A stretch of DNA of 15,879 nucleotides from Porphyromonadaceae bacterium UBA7180 (GTDB lineage Bacteria > Bacteroidota > Bacteroidia > Bacteroidales > Muribaculaceae): the NCBI GenBank assembly GCA_002491165.1, contig DKVK01000053.1, positions 54,140 to 70,018 on the forward strand. Direction: 5' to 3'. This document shows positions 1 to 6,104 of this stretch, piece after piece; position 1 is the stretch's first letter; each line of letters opens with the position of its first letter. Below the pieces are notes generated by a model. That model saw nothing but the letters and a program-made list of their open reading frames with translations. It was not told the DNA's origin and ran no database searches. A program made the translations under genes and the position numbers.

Positions 1-21
1 GTTCGAATCCGACAAGAGGCT
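1..21 (+). tRNA. tRNA, 3' end only (identity not certain)
   Basis: The window opens inside a tRNA. Bases 2-8 (TTCGAAT) form a T-loop. CCGAC (9-13) is the 3' half of the T stem, AAGAGGC (14-20) is the 3' strand of the acceptor stem, and T21 is the discriminator base. CCA is not encoded, as for the complete tRNA-Pro further on. The implied 5' acceptor strand would be GCCTCTT. The anticodon lies outside the window, so the amino acid cannot be read; a U73 discriminator fits Gly, Cys or some Thr tRNAs. Confidence 0.75.
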
Positions 22-25
22 CGAC

Positions 26-59
26 AATGTTGTTAGCAACATTAGCGTTGAATGTTTTT
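26..59 (+). terminator. weak hairpin after the tRNA, possible terminator
   Basis: AATGTTG (26-32) and CAACATT (37-43) can pair with a 4-nt loop. AACATT (38-43) can alternatively pair with AATGTT (51-56), directly before a short T run ending at 59. Either fold is short and AT-rich. The position just after a tRNA makes a terminator plausible but not proven. Confidence 0.3.
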
Positions 60-61
60 CA

Positions 62-69
62 TAATTTTG
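62..69 (+). promoter_or_regulatory. -7 element for the DUF4286-ruvC pair
   Basis: TAATTTTG matches the Bacteroidetes -7 consensus TAnnTTTG. No TTTG sits at the expected 19-21 bp upstream, so the -33 half is weak. Transcription would start near 76, giving a leader of about 130 nt before the start at 205. Confidence 0.35.
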
Positions 70-204
70 TTTTGGCGGCGTGTTTAGAAATAGACATGCC
101 GTTTTTTAATCCCCTCCCCCGGCGATTTAATCCGCTTTATCACACACGTTTACCAACAACGCTTAGCCGGATTCCATTCGCCGGATTTGAAAAGATTCGC
201 CTCT

Positions 205-537
205 ATGAAATACTGTTACAACATGACTTTCCTGGTGCAGGCCGGGACGATGGCCCAGCAGCTGGATTGGATAACACGCCGCGTGGAGCATCTGCGCCGC
301 AGTCCCTCTTTTACCGGCACTGACGCTTCCGTCGCTCAGGTGCTGGCCGTCTCCGGAATGGGTGATTACGGCCGCGACGAGACTTCGGTGACGGCACAGT
401 TCGAGTTTGACGACCGCGATGCCGCCACGGCATGGGGCAACACACATTTCGCCGCCCTGGCCGGCGCCTTCTCCAAGAAGTTCGGCCAGCGCGCATACGT
501 GATGCCCTCCATTATCTCAATGCGCAAAATATCCTGA
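205..537 (+). CDS. DUF4286 family protein
   Basis: Small protein of 110 residues starting MKYCYNMTFLVQ, which fits the usual N-terminus of DUF4286 proteins (a short beta-strand beginning with an N-T-F-type segment). An upstream TTG at 187 in the same frame would add six residues; the ATG at 205 is preferred because it places the first strand at the N-terminus. No signal peptide or membrane segment is seen, so it is probably cytoplasmic. The function of the family is unknown. Members are small alpha/beta proteins that in Bacteroidales are commonly found directly before ruvC, as here, with only 4 bp between the stop and the next ATG, so the two are almost certainly co-transcribed. Family assignment is from recognition of length, N-terminus and context, not from a search. 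Confidence 0.75.
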   Translation: MKYCYNMTFLVQAGTMAQQLDWITRRVEHLRRSPSFTGTDASVAQVLAVSGMGDYGRDETSVTAQFEFDDRDAATAWGNTHFAALAGAFSKKFGQRAYVMPSIISMRKIS

Positions 538-541
538 GAAG

Positions 542-1135
542 ATGCCCCTTGCCAAGCAATATGAACGCATCATAATGGGCATTGACCCGGGTACCAACGT
601 GATGGGCTACGCCATGCTGGGCGTCAACGGCAAGCGGCCGGAACTCATCGTGATGGGGGTCATCAAGCTCTCGAAGTTCGAGAGCCATTACCTGCGCCTG
701 AGCCGCATCTACGAGCGCGTGAGCGGTCTTATCAAGGAGTTCCTGCCCGACGAGCTGGCCATCGAGGCGCCATTCTTCGGCAAGAACGTGCAGTCGATGC
801 TGAAACTGGGCCGCGCACAGGGAGTGGCAATCGCCGCCGCCATAGCGCGCGACATCCCCATAGCCGAATACGCCCCGCTCACCATCAAGCAGAGCGTCAC
901 CGGCTCCGGCTCGGCCGACAAGCAGCGCGTGGCCACCATGCTGAAGCACCTCCTCTCGATTCCCGACGAGAAGATGCCGCACCTCTTCGACGCCACCGAC
1001 GCCCTGGGCGCAGCCGTGACACATTTCTACGAGAGCGCGAAACCCGCGCAGCTGAAAAAGGGCGCCTCCTCCTGGGAAGCCTTCCTGAAGCAGCATCCGG
1101 ACCGCGTAGCCCCGCGACGCCAAAAACCGGAATAA
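542..1135 (+). CDS. ruvC: Holliday junction resolvase RuvC
   Basis: RuvC endonuclease, which cuts four-way DNA junctions moved by RuvAB during recombination and repair. The 197 residues begin with the first RNase H-fold strand, IMGIDPGTNVMGYA, carrying the catalytic Asp15. The second acid is Glu75 in LAIEAPFFGKN, and the third and fourth are Asp150 and Asp153 in HLFDATDALG. This is the complete D-E-D-D set corresponding to E. coli D7/E66/D138/D141. The length is slightly over the roughly 175 residues of the E. coli protein because of about eight extra residues at the start and a basic tail (VAPRRQKPE). It lies 4 bp after the DUF4286 gene and should be translated from the same message. ruvA and ruvB are not in the window. 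The catalytic site is intact and the call is secure. Confidence 0.96.
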   Translation: MPLAKQYERIIMGIDPGTNVMGYAMLGVNGKRPELIVMGVIKLSKFESHYLRLSRIYERVSGLIKEFLPDELAIEAPFFGKNVQSMLKLGRAQGVAIAAAIARDIPIAEYAPLTIKQSVTGSGSADKQRVATMLKHLLSIPDEKMPHLFDATDALGAAVTHFYESAKPAQLKKGASSWEAFLKQHPDRVAPRRQKPE

Positions 1136-1154
1136 CCCCTGACAGTTTGAAAAC

Positions 1155-2243
1155 ATGGAATATATGCAGGCAACACAATGTTCTCTTTTCAGCGAGATAG
1201 ACTTCATGGATATCAAATTCCCCCAAACGCAATATCTCGGGGCAAAGTATATCCACGGCGACTGGATTGCCGGCTTTATTCCCGAAGATGCAAGGGTGAT
1301 ACTGGATGCTTTCAGTGGCTCGCAGTCCATCGGTTTCCTCTGCAAGAAAATGGGCAAGTCGGTAATCACCAACGACTTCCTGAAATTCAACAGCGAGATA
1401 GGAAAAGCATTGATAGAAAACAAGCATGACATACTGACTCCGGATGACATCCGCATCCTTTTTTCCAAAAATACCGAGCCGGAGCGATATGACCTTATGG
1501 AGAAACTCTTCACCGACCTTTTTTTCGTCCGAGAAGAGGCGGCTTTCCTCGATTCGTTCCGGAGCAATATCGGGCGCCTCGGCAACGAATACAAACAGGC
1601 TCTGGCATTCGCCACCATCAACCGCGCCATGACGCGGAAAGTGACTATGGGGCATTTCGCGCACACGCAGGCACTGGTTTATGCCGCCGACCCGCAGCGC
1701 GTCAAGCGGAACCGCAGCCTGATACGTCCTATCAAAGACATTTTCCTTGAACTTGTAGGAGAATACAACCAGGCTGTATTCGACAACGGCGAAATCTGCA
1801 TCTCCCGAAACGAGGACATCCTCGATTTGCTCCCAACGCTTTCAAATGTCGACTTGGCTTACTTCGATCCGCCATATTGCGACAGCCACGCCGATTATCA
1901 GGGATTTTACCACCTGCTGGAAACCTTCACAATGTATTGGAAAGACAAACAATTCGTAAACGGCACGAAGCGATATCGTCCCAAGAAACACAGTGGTTTC
2001 GAGACAAAAAAGGAGATAGTGGACAGCTTCAGAGAACTGTTCTCGCGTTCCGCACATATCCCTTATTGGCTGATAAGCTACAACGACCGCAGTTATCCCT
2101 CCATCGACATCCTTGTGGAGCTAATAAGTCCATACCGCGATGTCCGGGTAGAGAAAAAGCTATATAGCCGAGGCCGCGGCGAGAAAGGCAGCGTGGCCGG
2201 AAGCAGCGAGATATTGATAATTTGCAGTCCTAAAACCCACTGA
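1155..2243 (+). CDS. D12-class DNA adenine-N6 methyltransferase
   Basis: S-adenosylmethionine-dependent DNA methyltransferase of 362 residues. An N-terminal motif X-like segment (QTQYLGAKYIHGDWI, about 25-38) is followed by motif I, DAFSGSQSIG (51-60), which binds AdoMet. A variable target-recognition stretch comes next (about 90-225). Motif IV, YFDPPYCDSH, has the catalytic DPPY at 238-241. LISYND (about 306-311) is a later core motif. Motif order I-TRD-IV marks the alpha group (Dam/D12), which methylates adenine N6. Translation may start at 1155 or at the in-frame ATG at 1206, which would give the compact N-terminus MDIKFPQTQYLG common in relatives; the choice is open. It follows ruvC by 19 bp and is clearly lower in G+C than ruvC or folA, suggesting transfer. 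The next gene starts 2 bp later and is broken, so this may now be an orphan methylase. Recognition sequence unknown. Confidence 0.92.
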   Translation: MEYMQATQCSLFSEIDFMDIKFPQTQYLGAKYIHGDWIAGFIPEDARVILDAFSGSQSIGFLCKKMGKSVITNDFLKFNSEIGKALIENKHDILTPDDIRILFSKNTEPERYDLMEKLFTDLFFVREEAAFLDSFRSNIGRLGNEYKQALAFATINRAMTRKVTMGHFAHTQALVYAADPQRVKRNRSLIRPIKDIFLELVGEYNQAVFDNGEICISRNEDILDLLPTLSNVDLAYFDPPYCDSHADYQGFYHLLETFTMYWKDKQFVNGTKRYRPKKHSGFETKKEIVDSFRELFSRSAHIPYWLISYNDRSYPSIDILVELISPYRDVRVEKKLYSRGRGEKGSVAGSSEILIICSPKTH

Positions 2244-2245
2244 CC

Positions 2246-2768
2246 ATGAACACATTTGAAAAATGGGATAAAGAATTCCGCGACCAAAACCTGTACGCTT
2301 TCAACAACAACCCCACAGCTCTGCTTTGGCTAAAAGTACGCGCCATCTGTCGTGCCCGTCAAATAAAACAGTTCTGCAAAGCGTATGACATAACCCTCTC
2401 GACCTCAAAAGTGGCAGACCGGAACATCGAACTTTTCGACATTCTGTTACACAGGGAAGACAGCGTCTCCATGCTTGACCGTTTCCTGCAAGAAGTCAAC
2501 CATGAATGGTATACGGAATCAAGGAGAGATGCGTTTTGGTGCCGAAAACCGGATTTACCTCATTCTTGTGGATTCTGAGAATCTTGAACAGTCATGGAAA
2601 ATGAAACGCGCTTTTTCCCTCATCGAGCCGAAAGTGGGGGAATATATCGACAATTTCTCGGCGTCATGCCTCAAAACCGTCCGGTTCTCTTACGGAAAAC
2701 GGGATTACACCGCTTTGGCGGACGCTCTTTTTCATCGTCAAATAGGATATTTTTGCGAAGTTTATTAA
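2246..2768 (+). pseudogene. frameshifted gene after the methylase, candidate broken restriction endonuclease
   Basis: Two overlapping reading frames look like one interrupted gene. The first starts at 2246 (MNTFEKWDKEFRDQNLYAF), 2 bp after the methylase stop, and degenerates after about residue 92, ending at 2578. The second frame (+1 relative to the first) is protein-like from about 2517 onward, with GEMRFGAENRIYLILVDSE followed by an amphipathic helical stretch, and ends at 2768. The frame change falls between about 2505 and 2535, near AATCAAGGAGAG. The joined product would be about 173 residues, short for a restriction enzyme, so the 3' end may also be missing. I do not recognise a family and see no convincing PD-(D/E)xK motif. 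The restriction role is inferred only from the tight coupling to a type II-style methylase. Alternatives are two separate small genes or a sequencing error. Confidence 0.6.
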
Positions 2769-2773
2769 CTTTG
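2766..2773 (+). promoter_or_regulatory. -7 element for folA
   Basis: TAACTTTG matches TAnnTTTG. The stop codon of the broken upstream gene (TAA, 2766-2768) lies inside it. TTTTTG at 2751-2755 is too close for a normal -33 element and no TTTG is seen about 20 bp upstream. Transcription would begin near 2780, giving a leader of about 17 nt and supporting the ATG at 2797 as the folA start. Confidence 0.5.
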
Positions 2774-2796
2774 CGTACCAATCAACATTTCAAGAT

Positions 2797-3393
2797 ATGA
2801 TTGCTTATAATTTACCGAACAACGAGGCGGTGGCGGAGAGCAGCCGCCGGCAACAGATAGAACTCATCGAGCCGAAGGACGAGCGCAGCGCCACGGTGCG
2901 CCGCCCGGGGGTCAGCATCATAGTGGCGGCCGGCAGCGACAATGCCATCGGCCGCGACGGCGACCTGGTGTGGCACATCTCGGCCGACCTGCGCCGCTTC
3001 AAGGCGCTTACGATGGGCGCCGCCGTAATCATGGGGCGCAAGACGTGGCTCTCGCTGCCAAACGGGGCGCTCCCCGGACGCCGCAACATGGTGCTGAGTT
3101 CCAATCCGGCGTTACCGGCCGTCGGCGCCGAAGTGTTCTGCTCGCTGGCCGACGCCCTGGAGGCCGCCCGTACCGAGGGGGATGTCTTCATCATCGGCGG
3201 CGGACAGGTGTACCGCCAGGCACTCCCCTTCGCCGACCAGGTGTATCTCACACGCATTGAGAGCGAATGCCCGGAATCCGACACTTTCTTCCCCGCACTC
3301 GACCCCGGGGAGTGGCGCCTCGACGAAGCATCGGAGACTTTCGCAACAAAAAACGGCCTGTGTTACCGCTTTGAAACCTGGACACGCCGATGA
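2797..3393 (+). CDS. folA: dihydrofolate reductase with N-terminal extension
   Basis: Reduces dihydrofolate to tetrahydrofolate with NADPH, for thymidylate and one-carbon metabolism in the cytoplasm. The DHFR core begins at GVSIIVAAGSDNAIG (38-52). The substrate-site segment is LVWHISADLRRFK (57-69) with Asp64 in the place of the E. coli Asp27. GRKTW (80-84) and IIGGGQVYRQAL (132-143) form the NADPH-binding parts. The core is complete and of normal length (about 160 residues). Residues 1-37 are extra, polar and rich in Glu, Arg and Gln, with no signal-peptide character. No ATG lies between 2797 and the core, and the -7 element places the transcript start just upstream, so the extension appears to be translated. 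The stop overlaps the next gene's start as ATGA. No thyA is adjacent. Confidence 0.93.
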   Translation: MIAYNLPNNEAVAESSRRQQIELIEPKDERSATVRRPGVSIIVAAGSDNAIGRDGDLVWHISADLRRFKALTMGAAVIMGRKTWLSLPNGALPGRRNMVLSSNPALPAVGAEVFCSLADALEAARTEGDVFIIGGGQVYRQALPFADQVYLTRIESECPESDTFFPALDPGEWRLDEASETFATKNGLCYRFETWTRR

Positions 3394-4634
3394 AGCCGCT
3401 GAGAGTAACCCTCGTCAACAAGTCGGACTTCACCGGGGGCGCCGCCATGGTGTCGTACCGTCTGCTCGGGGCGTTGCGCGACGCCGGCGTGGACGCGCGT
3501 ATGCTCGTGGCCGAAAAGTTGCACGATTCTCCCTTCGTAATGCGGGCCGCCTCCCCGTCGCACATACGCCGCCCTTTCCTGCTGGAGCGGCTGCGCATCT
3601 TCCGCGCTTTGGGATACAAGCGCGAGAACCTCTTCAAGATTGACACTGCCGACACCGGGTTGCCGCTGTGGCGCCATCCGTGGGTGAGGGACGCCGACGT
3701 GGTGTGCCTCAACTGGGTGAACCAGGGGTTGCTTTCCCTGCAAGGTGTCGAGAAAATCGCCGCGATGGGAAAGCCGATAGTCTGGACGATGCACGACATG
3801 TGGTGCATGACGGGTATCTGCCACCATGCCGGCACATGCCGCCGCTTCACGGCCGGGTGCGGCGACTGCCCTTTGCTCGGAAGCCGCGCCTCCGGACACG
3901 ACATCTCATATAAAGTACACGCCGAAAAGGCTGCCATGAACGCCCGCGCCGACATCCGTTACGTGGCGGTGAGCCGGTGGCTTGAACAGAAGGCACGCGA
4001 GTCTTCGCTGCTGCGCGACGCGTCGCTGTCGGTAATTCCCAACGCTTTTCCGCTCGACCCGTCGCAAGCGGCGCCGCGCCATAACCCTGACGGCAACATC
4101 ACCATCGTCATGGGCGCCGCCCGACTCGACGACCCCATAAAAGGCCTTCCTATCTTACTGAGGGCCACTGAATTGCTACGCGACACCTGCCTTCCCTTCC
4201 GCCTCGTCACCTACGGCAACGCCAAGGATCCGCACGCCCTTGACGGCGTGGCTATCCCGCACCGGCATCTCGGGATGATAACGTCGGCGGAACGTCTGCG
4301 CGAGGTTTACCGCGACGGCGACATCGTGGTCTCCTCGTCTCACTACGAGACGTTGCCCGGCACCTTGGTAGAGGGTCAGGCCTACGGTTGCGTGCCGGTG
4401 AGCTTCGACCGCGGGGGCCAGGCTGACATCGTGGACCATCTCGAAACCGGATACATAGCCCGTTTCAGCGATGACGCGGATACAGCGGCCCGCAACCTGG
4501 CCGACGGCATAGTGTGGGCCGCGCGTCACCTCTCGCCGGAGATTGTCGCCGCCATGCGCCGCAGCGTCATCGACCGCTTCTCGGCAACCTCGGTGGCAGA
4601 ACGCTACATTGCCCTCTTCCGCAGCATCATATAA
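3390..4634 (+). CDS. GT4-family glycosyltransferase (GT-B fold)
   Basis: Retaining glycosyltransferase of 414 residues that would transfer a sugar from a nucleotide-sugar donor, probably to a surface polysaccharide or glycolipid intermediate at the inner face of the membrane. The N-terminal acceptor domain opens with LRVTLVNKSDFTGGAAMVSYRL, the glycine-containing loop typical of GT4. TMHDMW (about 132-137) and a cluster of five cysteines with the pattern C-x6-GTC...GCGDC (about 144-163) are characteristic of the WcaC-like subgroup. The C-terminal donor domain has the EX7E element (Glu320 and Glu328 in YETLPGTLVEGQAYG) followed by GGQADIV. No membrane segment. It overlaps folA by four bases (ATGA), so translation is probably coupled, an odd partner for a folate enzyme. 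Donor and acceptor cannot be told from sequence; no other polysaccharide genes are nearby. Confidence 0.88.
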   Translation: MKPLRVTLVNKSDFTGGAAMVSYRLLGALRDAGVDARMLVAEKLHDSPFVMRAASPSHIRRPFLLERLRIFRALGYKRENLFKIDTADTGLPLWRHPWVRDADVVCLNWVNQGLLSLQGVEKIAAMGKPIVWTMHDMWCMTGICHHAGTCRRFTAGCGDCPLLGSRASGHDISYKVHAEKAAMNARADIRYVAVSRWLEQKARESSLLRDASLSVIPNAFPLDPSQAAPRHNPDGNITIVMGAARLDDPIKGLPILLRATELLRDTCLPFRLVTYGNAKDPHALDGVAIPHRHLGMITSAERLREVYRDGDIVVSSSHYETLPGTLVEGQAYGCVPVSFDRGGQADIVDHLETGYIARFSDDADTAARNLADGIVWAARHLSPEIVAAMRRSVIDRFSATSVAERYIALFRSII

Positions 4635-4635
4635 A

Positions 4636-4660
4636 CCGGGAGCCGGAGCTTCCGCCCCGG
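4636..4660. terminator. hairpin between convergent genes, possible bidirectional terminator
   Basis: CCGGG (4636-4640) pairs with CCCGG (4656-4660), and CGGA (4644-4647) pairs with TCCG (4651-4654), separated by a small internal loop. It lies between the glycosyltransferase stop (4634) and the prenyltransferase stop (4687, minus strand). On the minus strand it is followed by TTTAT, a weak U-tract; on the plus strand there is none. Confidence 0.4.
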
Positions 4661-4686
4661 CCCCGCTATGCCTGTTCAGATGAGTC

Positions 4687-5637
4687 TCAAAGATAGTCTA
4701 TACCGCGGGTATCCGGGGCTCCGCATGCAAGGAAGATGATTACGAACACCAGATGTATGGCCAGCGAAGTCCAGTTTATCCATGCCGTAAGGCGAGGATA
4801 GTCCTCCAGCGATGAGGCGCCGAGCCTACAGGCCACCCAAACATTCACTCCGGCGCCCCCCGCCACTATAAGCGTGGGAATCCACCAGATGCTCTTCATG
4901 AACAGCACGGAACCGAATGCCGCCGCGCCTACTGCCAGCACGCTCGCCAGAGTCAGGAACAGTTGCGTCCCTTTAAGGCCGAAAATCGTGGCCAGGGTAT
5001 GCTTGCCGAAGTGGCGGTCTTTTTCGATATTCAGCGCGTTGTACACCAGCACACTGTTCCCGGCGAAGATACCTGCCACTATGCCGCAGAAAACGCCAGG
5101 GCCAAGGTCGCGCCACGTCAGGGCGTCCACAGCATGGTAACGCGCCTGGAGATAGGTGACGCTGACTACCGCCACCGGACCGAAGAAGAGGAACGTCAGC
5201 ACATAGTTCATCGGCGTCTTAGACAGCGGATATACGCCGAAACTGTTGAGATACAGCGCCAACACAGTCACTACTGCCACTAAGAACATCCACCATTGCC
5301 CCAACCCCATCTGGAAGATTATCAACGAGAAAATTATGGTGAGCATTCCCATTACGCCAATGCCTTCGTGGAACACCTTCTTGAGAGGGAACTGCATCTC
5401 GCGTTGCGAATACTGTATGTACTCCTCCACATGTTCACCCGAATGCTGCAGCACTACCGAATAGCGGTGCACAATATTGGCGGTAATCTGGAAGCAGACT
5501 ATGAAGAGCAGGCACACAGATACTGTGAGCCACTCGAAGTTTCCGTTGACGGCAGCCGCGGCGGCTCCCGCAAGCACCGACGCTATGCCGACGGGCAGCG
5601 TCTGAAGGTCGGCGCATTTCAGTAATGTTTTTACCAT
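4687..5637 (-). CDS. UbiA/MenA-like prenyltransferase with degenerate active-site motifs
   Basis: Integral membrane protein of 316 residues with about eight or nine hydrophobic segments and the overall plan of the UbiA superfamily, closest in feel to MenA (1,4-dihydroxy-2-naphthoate prenyltransferase in menaquinone synthesis). The start VKTLLKCADLQTLPVGIASVL resembles the MenA/UbiA N-terminus. However, the first Asp-rich motif, normally N-D-x-x-D, reads NIVHRY (54-59), with both aspartates gone. The second motif reads YNALNIEKDRHFGKHTLA (199-216), in which one Asp is Asn203 and only Asp207 remains. These aspartates bind the Mg-diphosphate of the prenyl donor, so activity may be lost or altered. 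It is convergent with the glycosyltransferase and transcribed alone from a promoter near 5800. It may be a family member with another role; a real menA would be expected elsewhere in the genome. Confidence 0.75.
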   Translation of the reverse strand: MVKTLLKCADLQTLPVGIASVLAGAAAAAVNGNFEWLTVSVCLLFIVCFQITANIVHRYSVVLQHSGEHVEEYIQYSQREMQFPLKKVFHEGIGVMGMLTIIFSLIIFQMGLGQWWMFLVAVVTVLALYLNSFGVYPLSKTPMNYVLTFLFFGPVAVVSVTYLQARYHAVDALTWRDLGPGVFCGIVAGIFAGNSVLVYNALNIEKDRHFGKHTLATIFGLKGTQLFLTLASVLAVGAAAFGSVLFMKSIWWIPTLIVAGGAGVNVWVACRLGASSLEDYPRLTAWINWTSLAIHLVFVIIFLACGAPDTRGIDYL

Positions 5638-5773
5638 AGATAATTTCGGGTTACGGTTGCGCCCTTTCTACGGCTTGGGCCGTTGAGTGTGCGTTTCAAT
5701 AATACTGGACCGGGTTTATGACAGTGGGACATGGTTTCCCGGCGTGTTAGTTTAGTTTGCTGATTTTAACGTC

Positions 5774-5804
5774 CAAAGGTATAAAGAATTTCAACTATGA
5801 CAAA
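5774..5804 (-). promoter_or_regulatory. sigma-ABfr promoter of the prenyltransferase-like gene
   Basis: Read on the minus strand: TTTG (5804-5801), a 19-bp spacer, then TACCTTTG (5781-5774), a full match to TTTG-N19-TAnnTTTG. Transcription would start near 5768, leaving a leader of about 130 nt before the ATG at 5637. That leader contains a small hairpin (ACGGC/GCCGT, 5670-5683) but no riboswitch I recognise. Confidence 0.65.
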
Positions 5805-5816
5805 GAGTTTTTCAAT

Positions 5817-5837
5817 AATTTAACTATAATTTAACTA
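5817..5837. repeat. two direct repeats of AATTTAACTA, 11-bp period
   Basis: AATTTAACTA occurs at 5817-5826 and 5828-5837, one helical turn apart, immediately upstream of the -33 element of the minus-strand promoter. The placement fits an UP-element-like contact site for RNA polymerase or an activator site. Confidence 0.5.
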
Positions 5838-6019
5838 AATTTTACGTTCTAACTGCCTGATTTAAATCTTTCCTGATGATATACGCATATTTCTGCGCCC
5901 GAAATTCACCTCTCACACCACCCCGCTACTCCCAAACGCCTTATCGGGTCTTTTGGGCATACCGGGCCTATAATTCTTATATATTCCTATAACTCTTATA
6001 AGCTCCCGAGTGTACGTAT
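5838..6019. other. AT-rich intergenic stretch with no recognised gene
   Basis: Between the prenyltransferase promoter region and the terminator at 6020 I see no reading frame with protein character, no clear promoter and no RNA family. It contains TA-rich runs around 5965-6000, including CTTATAAG. Both neighbouring genes are on the minus strand. Confidence 0.5.
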
Positions 6020-6064
6020 AAAAAAGATTCGCGGAGCGCTGCGAATACGCGCTCCGCGAATCTT
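6020..6064 (-). terminator. strong rho-independent terminator, 16-bp perfect stem
   Basis: AAGATTCGCGGAGCGC (6024-6039) is the exact reverse complement of 6049-6064, with a 9-nt loop. On the minus strand the stem is followed by a run of T residues (6025-6020), so it terminates the gene ending at 6105. The plus strand has only A residues and a later ATTTTT after the stem. Confidence 0.85.
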
Positions 6065-6104
6065 AAAAATATTTTTAGCGCGCCTGAGCGGCGGCAGAAA
6101 AAAA

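Noticed and set aside
512..1666. 384-codon minus-strand open frame
   Set aside because: It lies antisense to ruvC and the methylase, both of which carry full catalytic motifs. The frame's product is low-complexity and lacks family features. Long antisense frames are common in GC-rich genes.
2475..2578. Programmed +1 frameshift in the gene after the methylase
   Set aside because: AAGGAGAG resembles the stimulator used in programmed shifts, but no stop codon or slippery codon lies beside it (the zero-frame stop is about 50 bases later). A mutation is the simpler explanation, so it is kept only as a possibility.
5638..5773. Riboswitch in the leader of the prenyltransferase-like gene
   Set aside because: The leader has a small hairpin, but I find no conserved core of the TPP, cobalamin, SAM or FMN classes.
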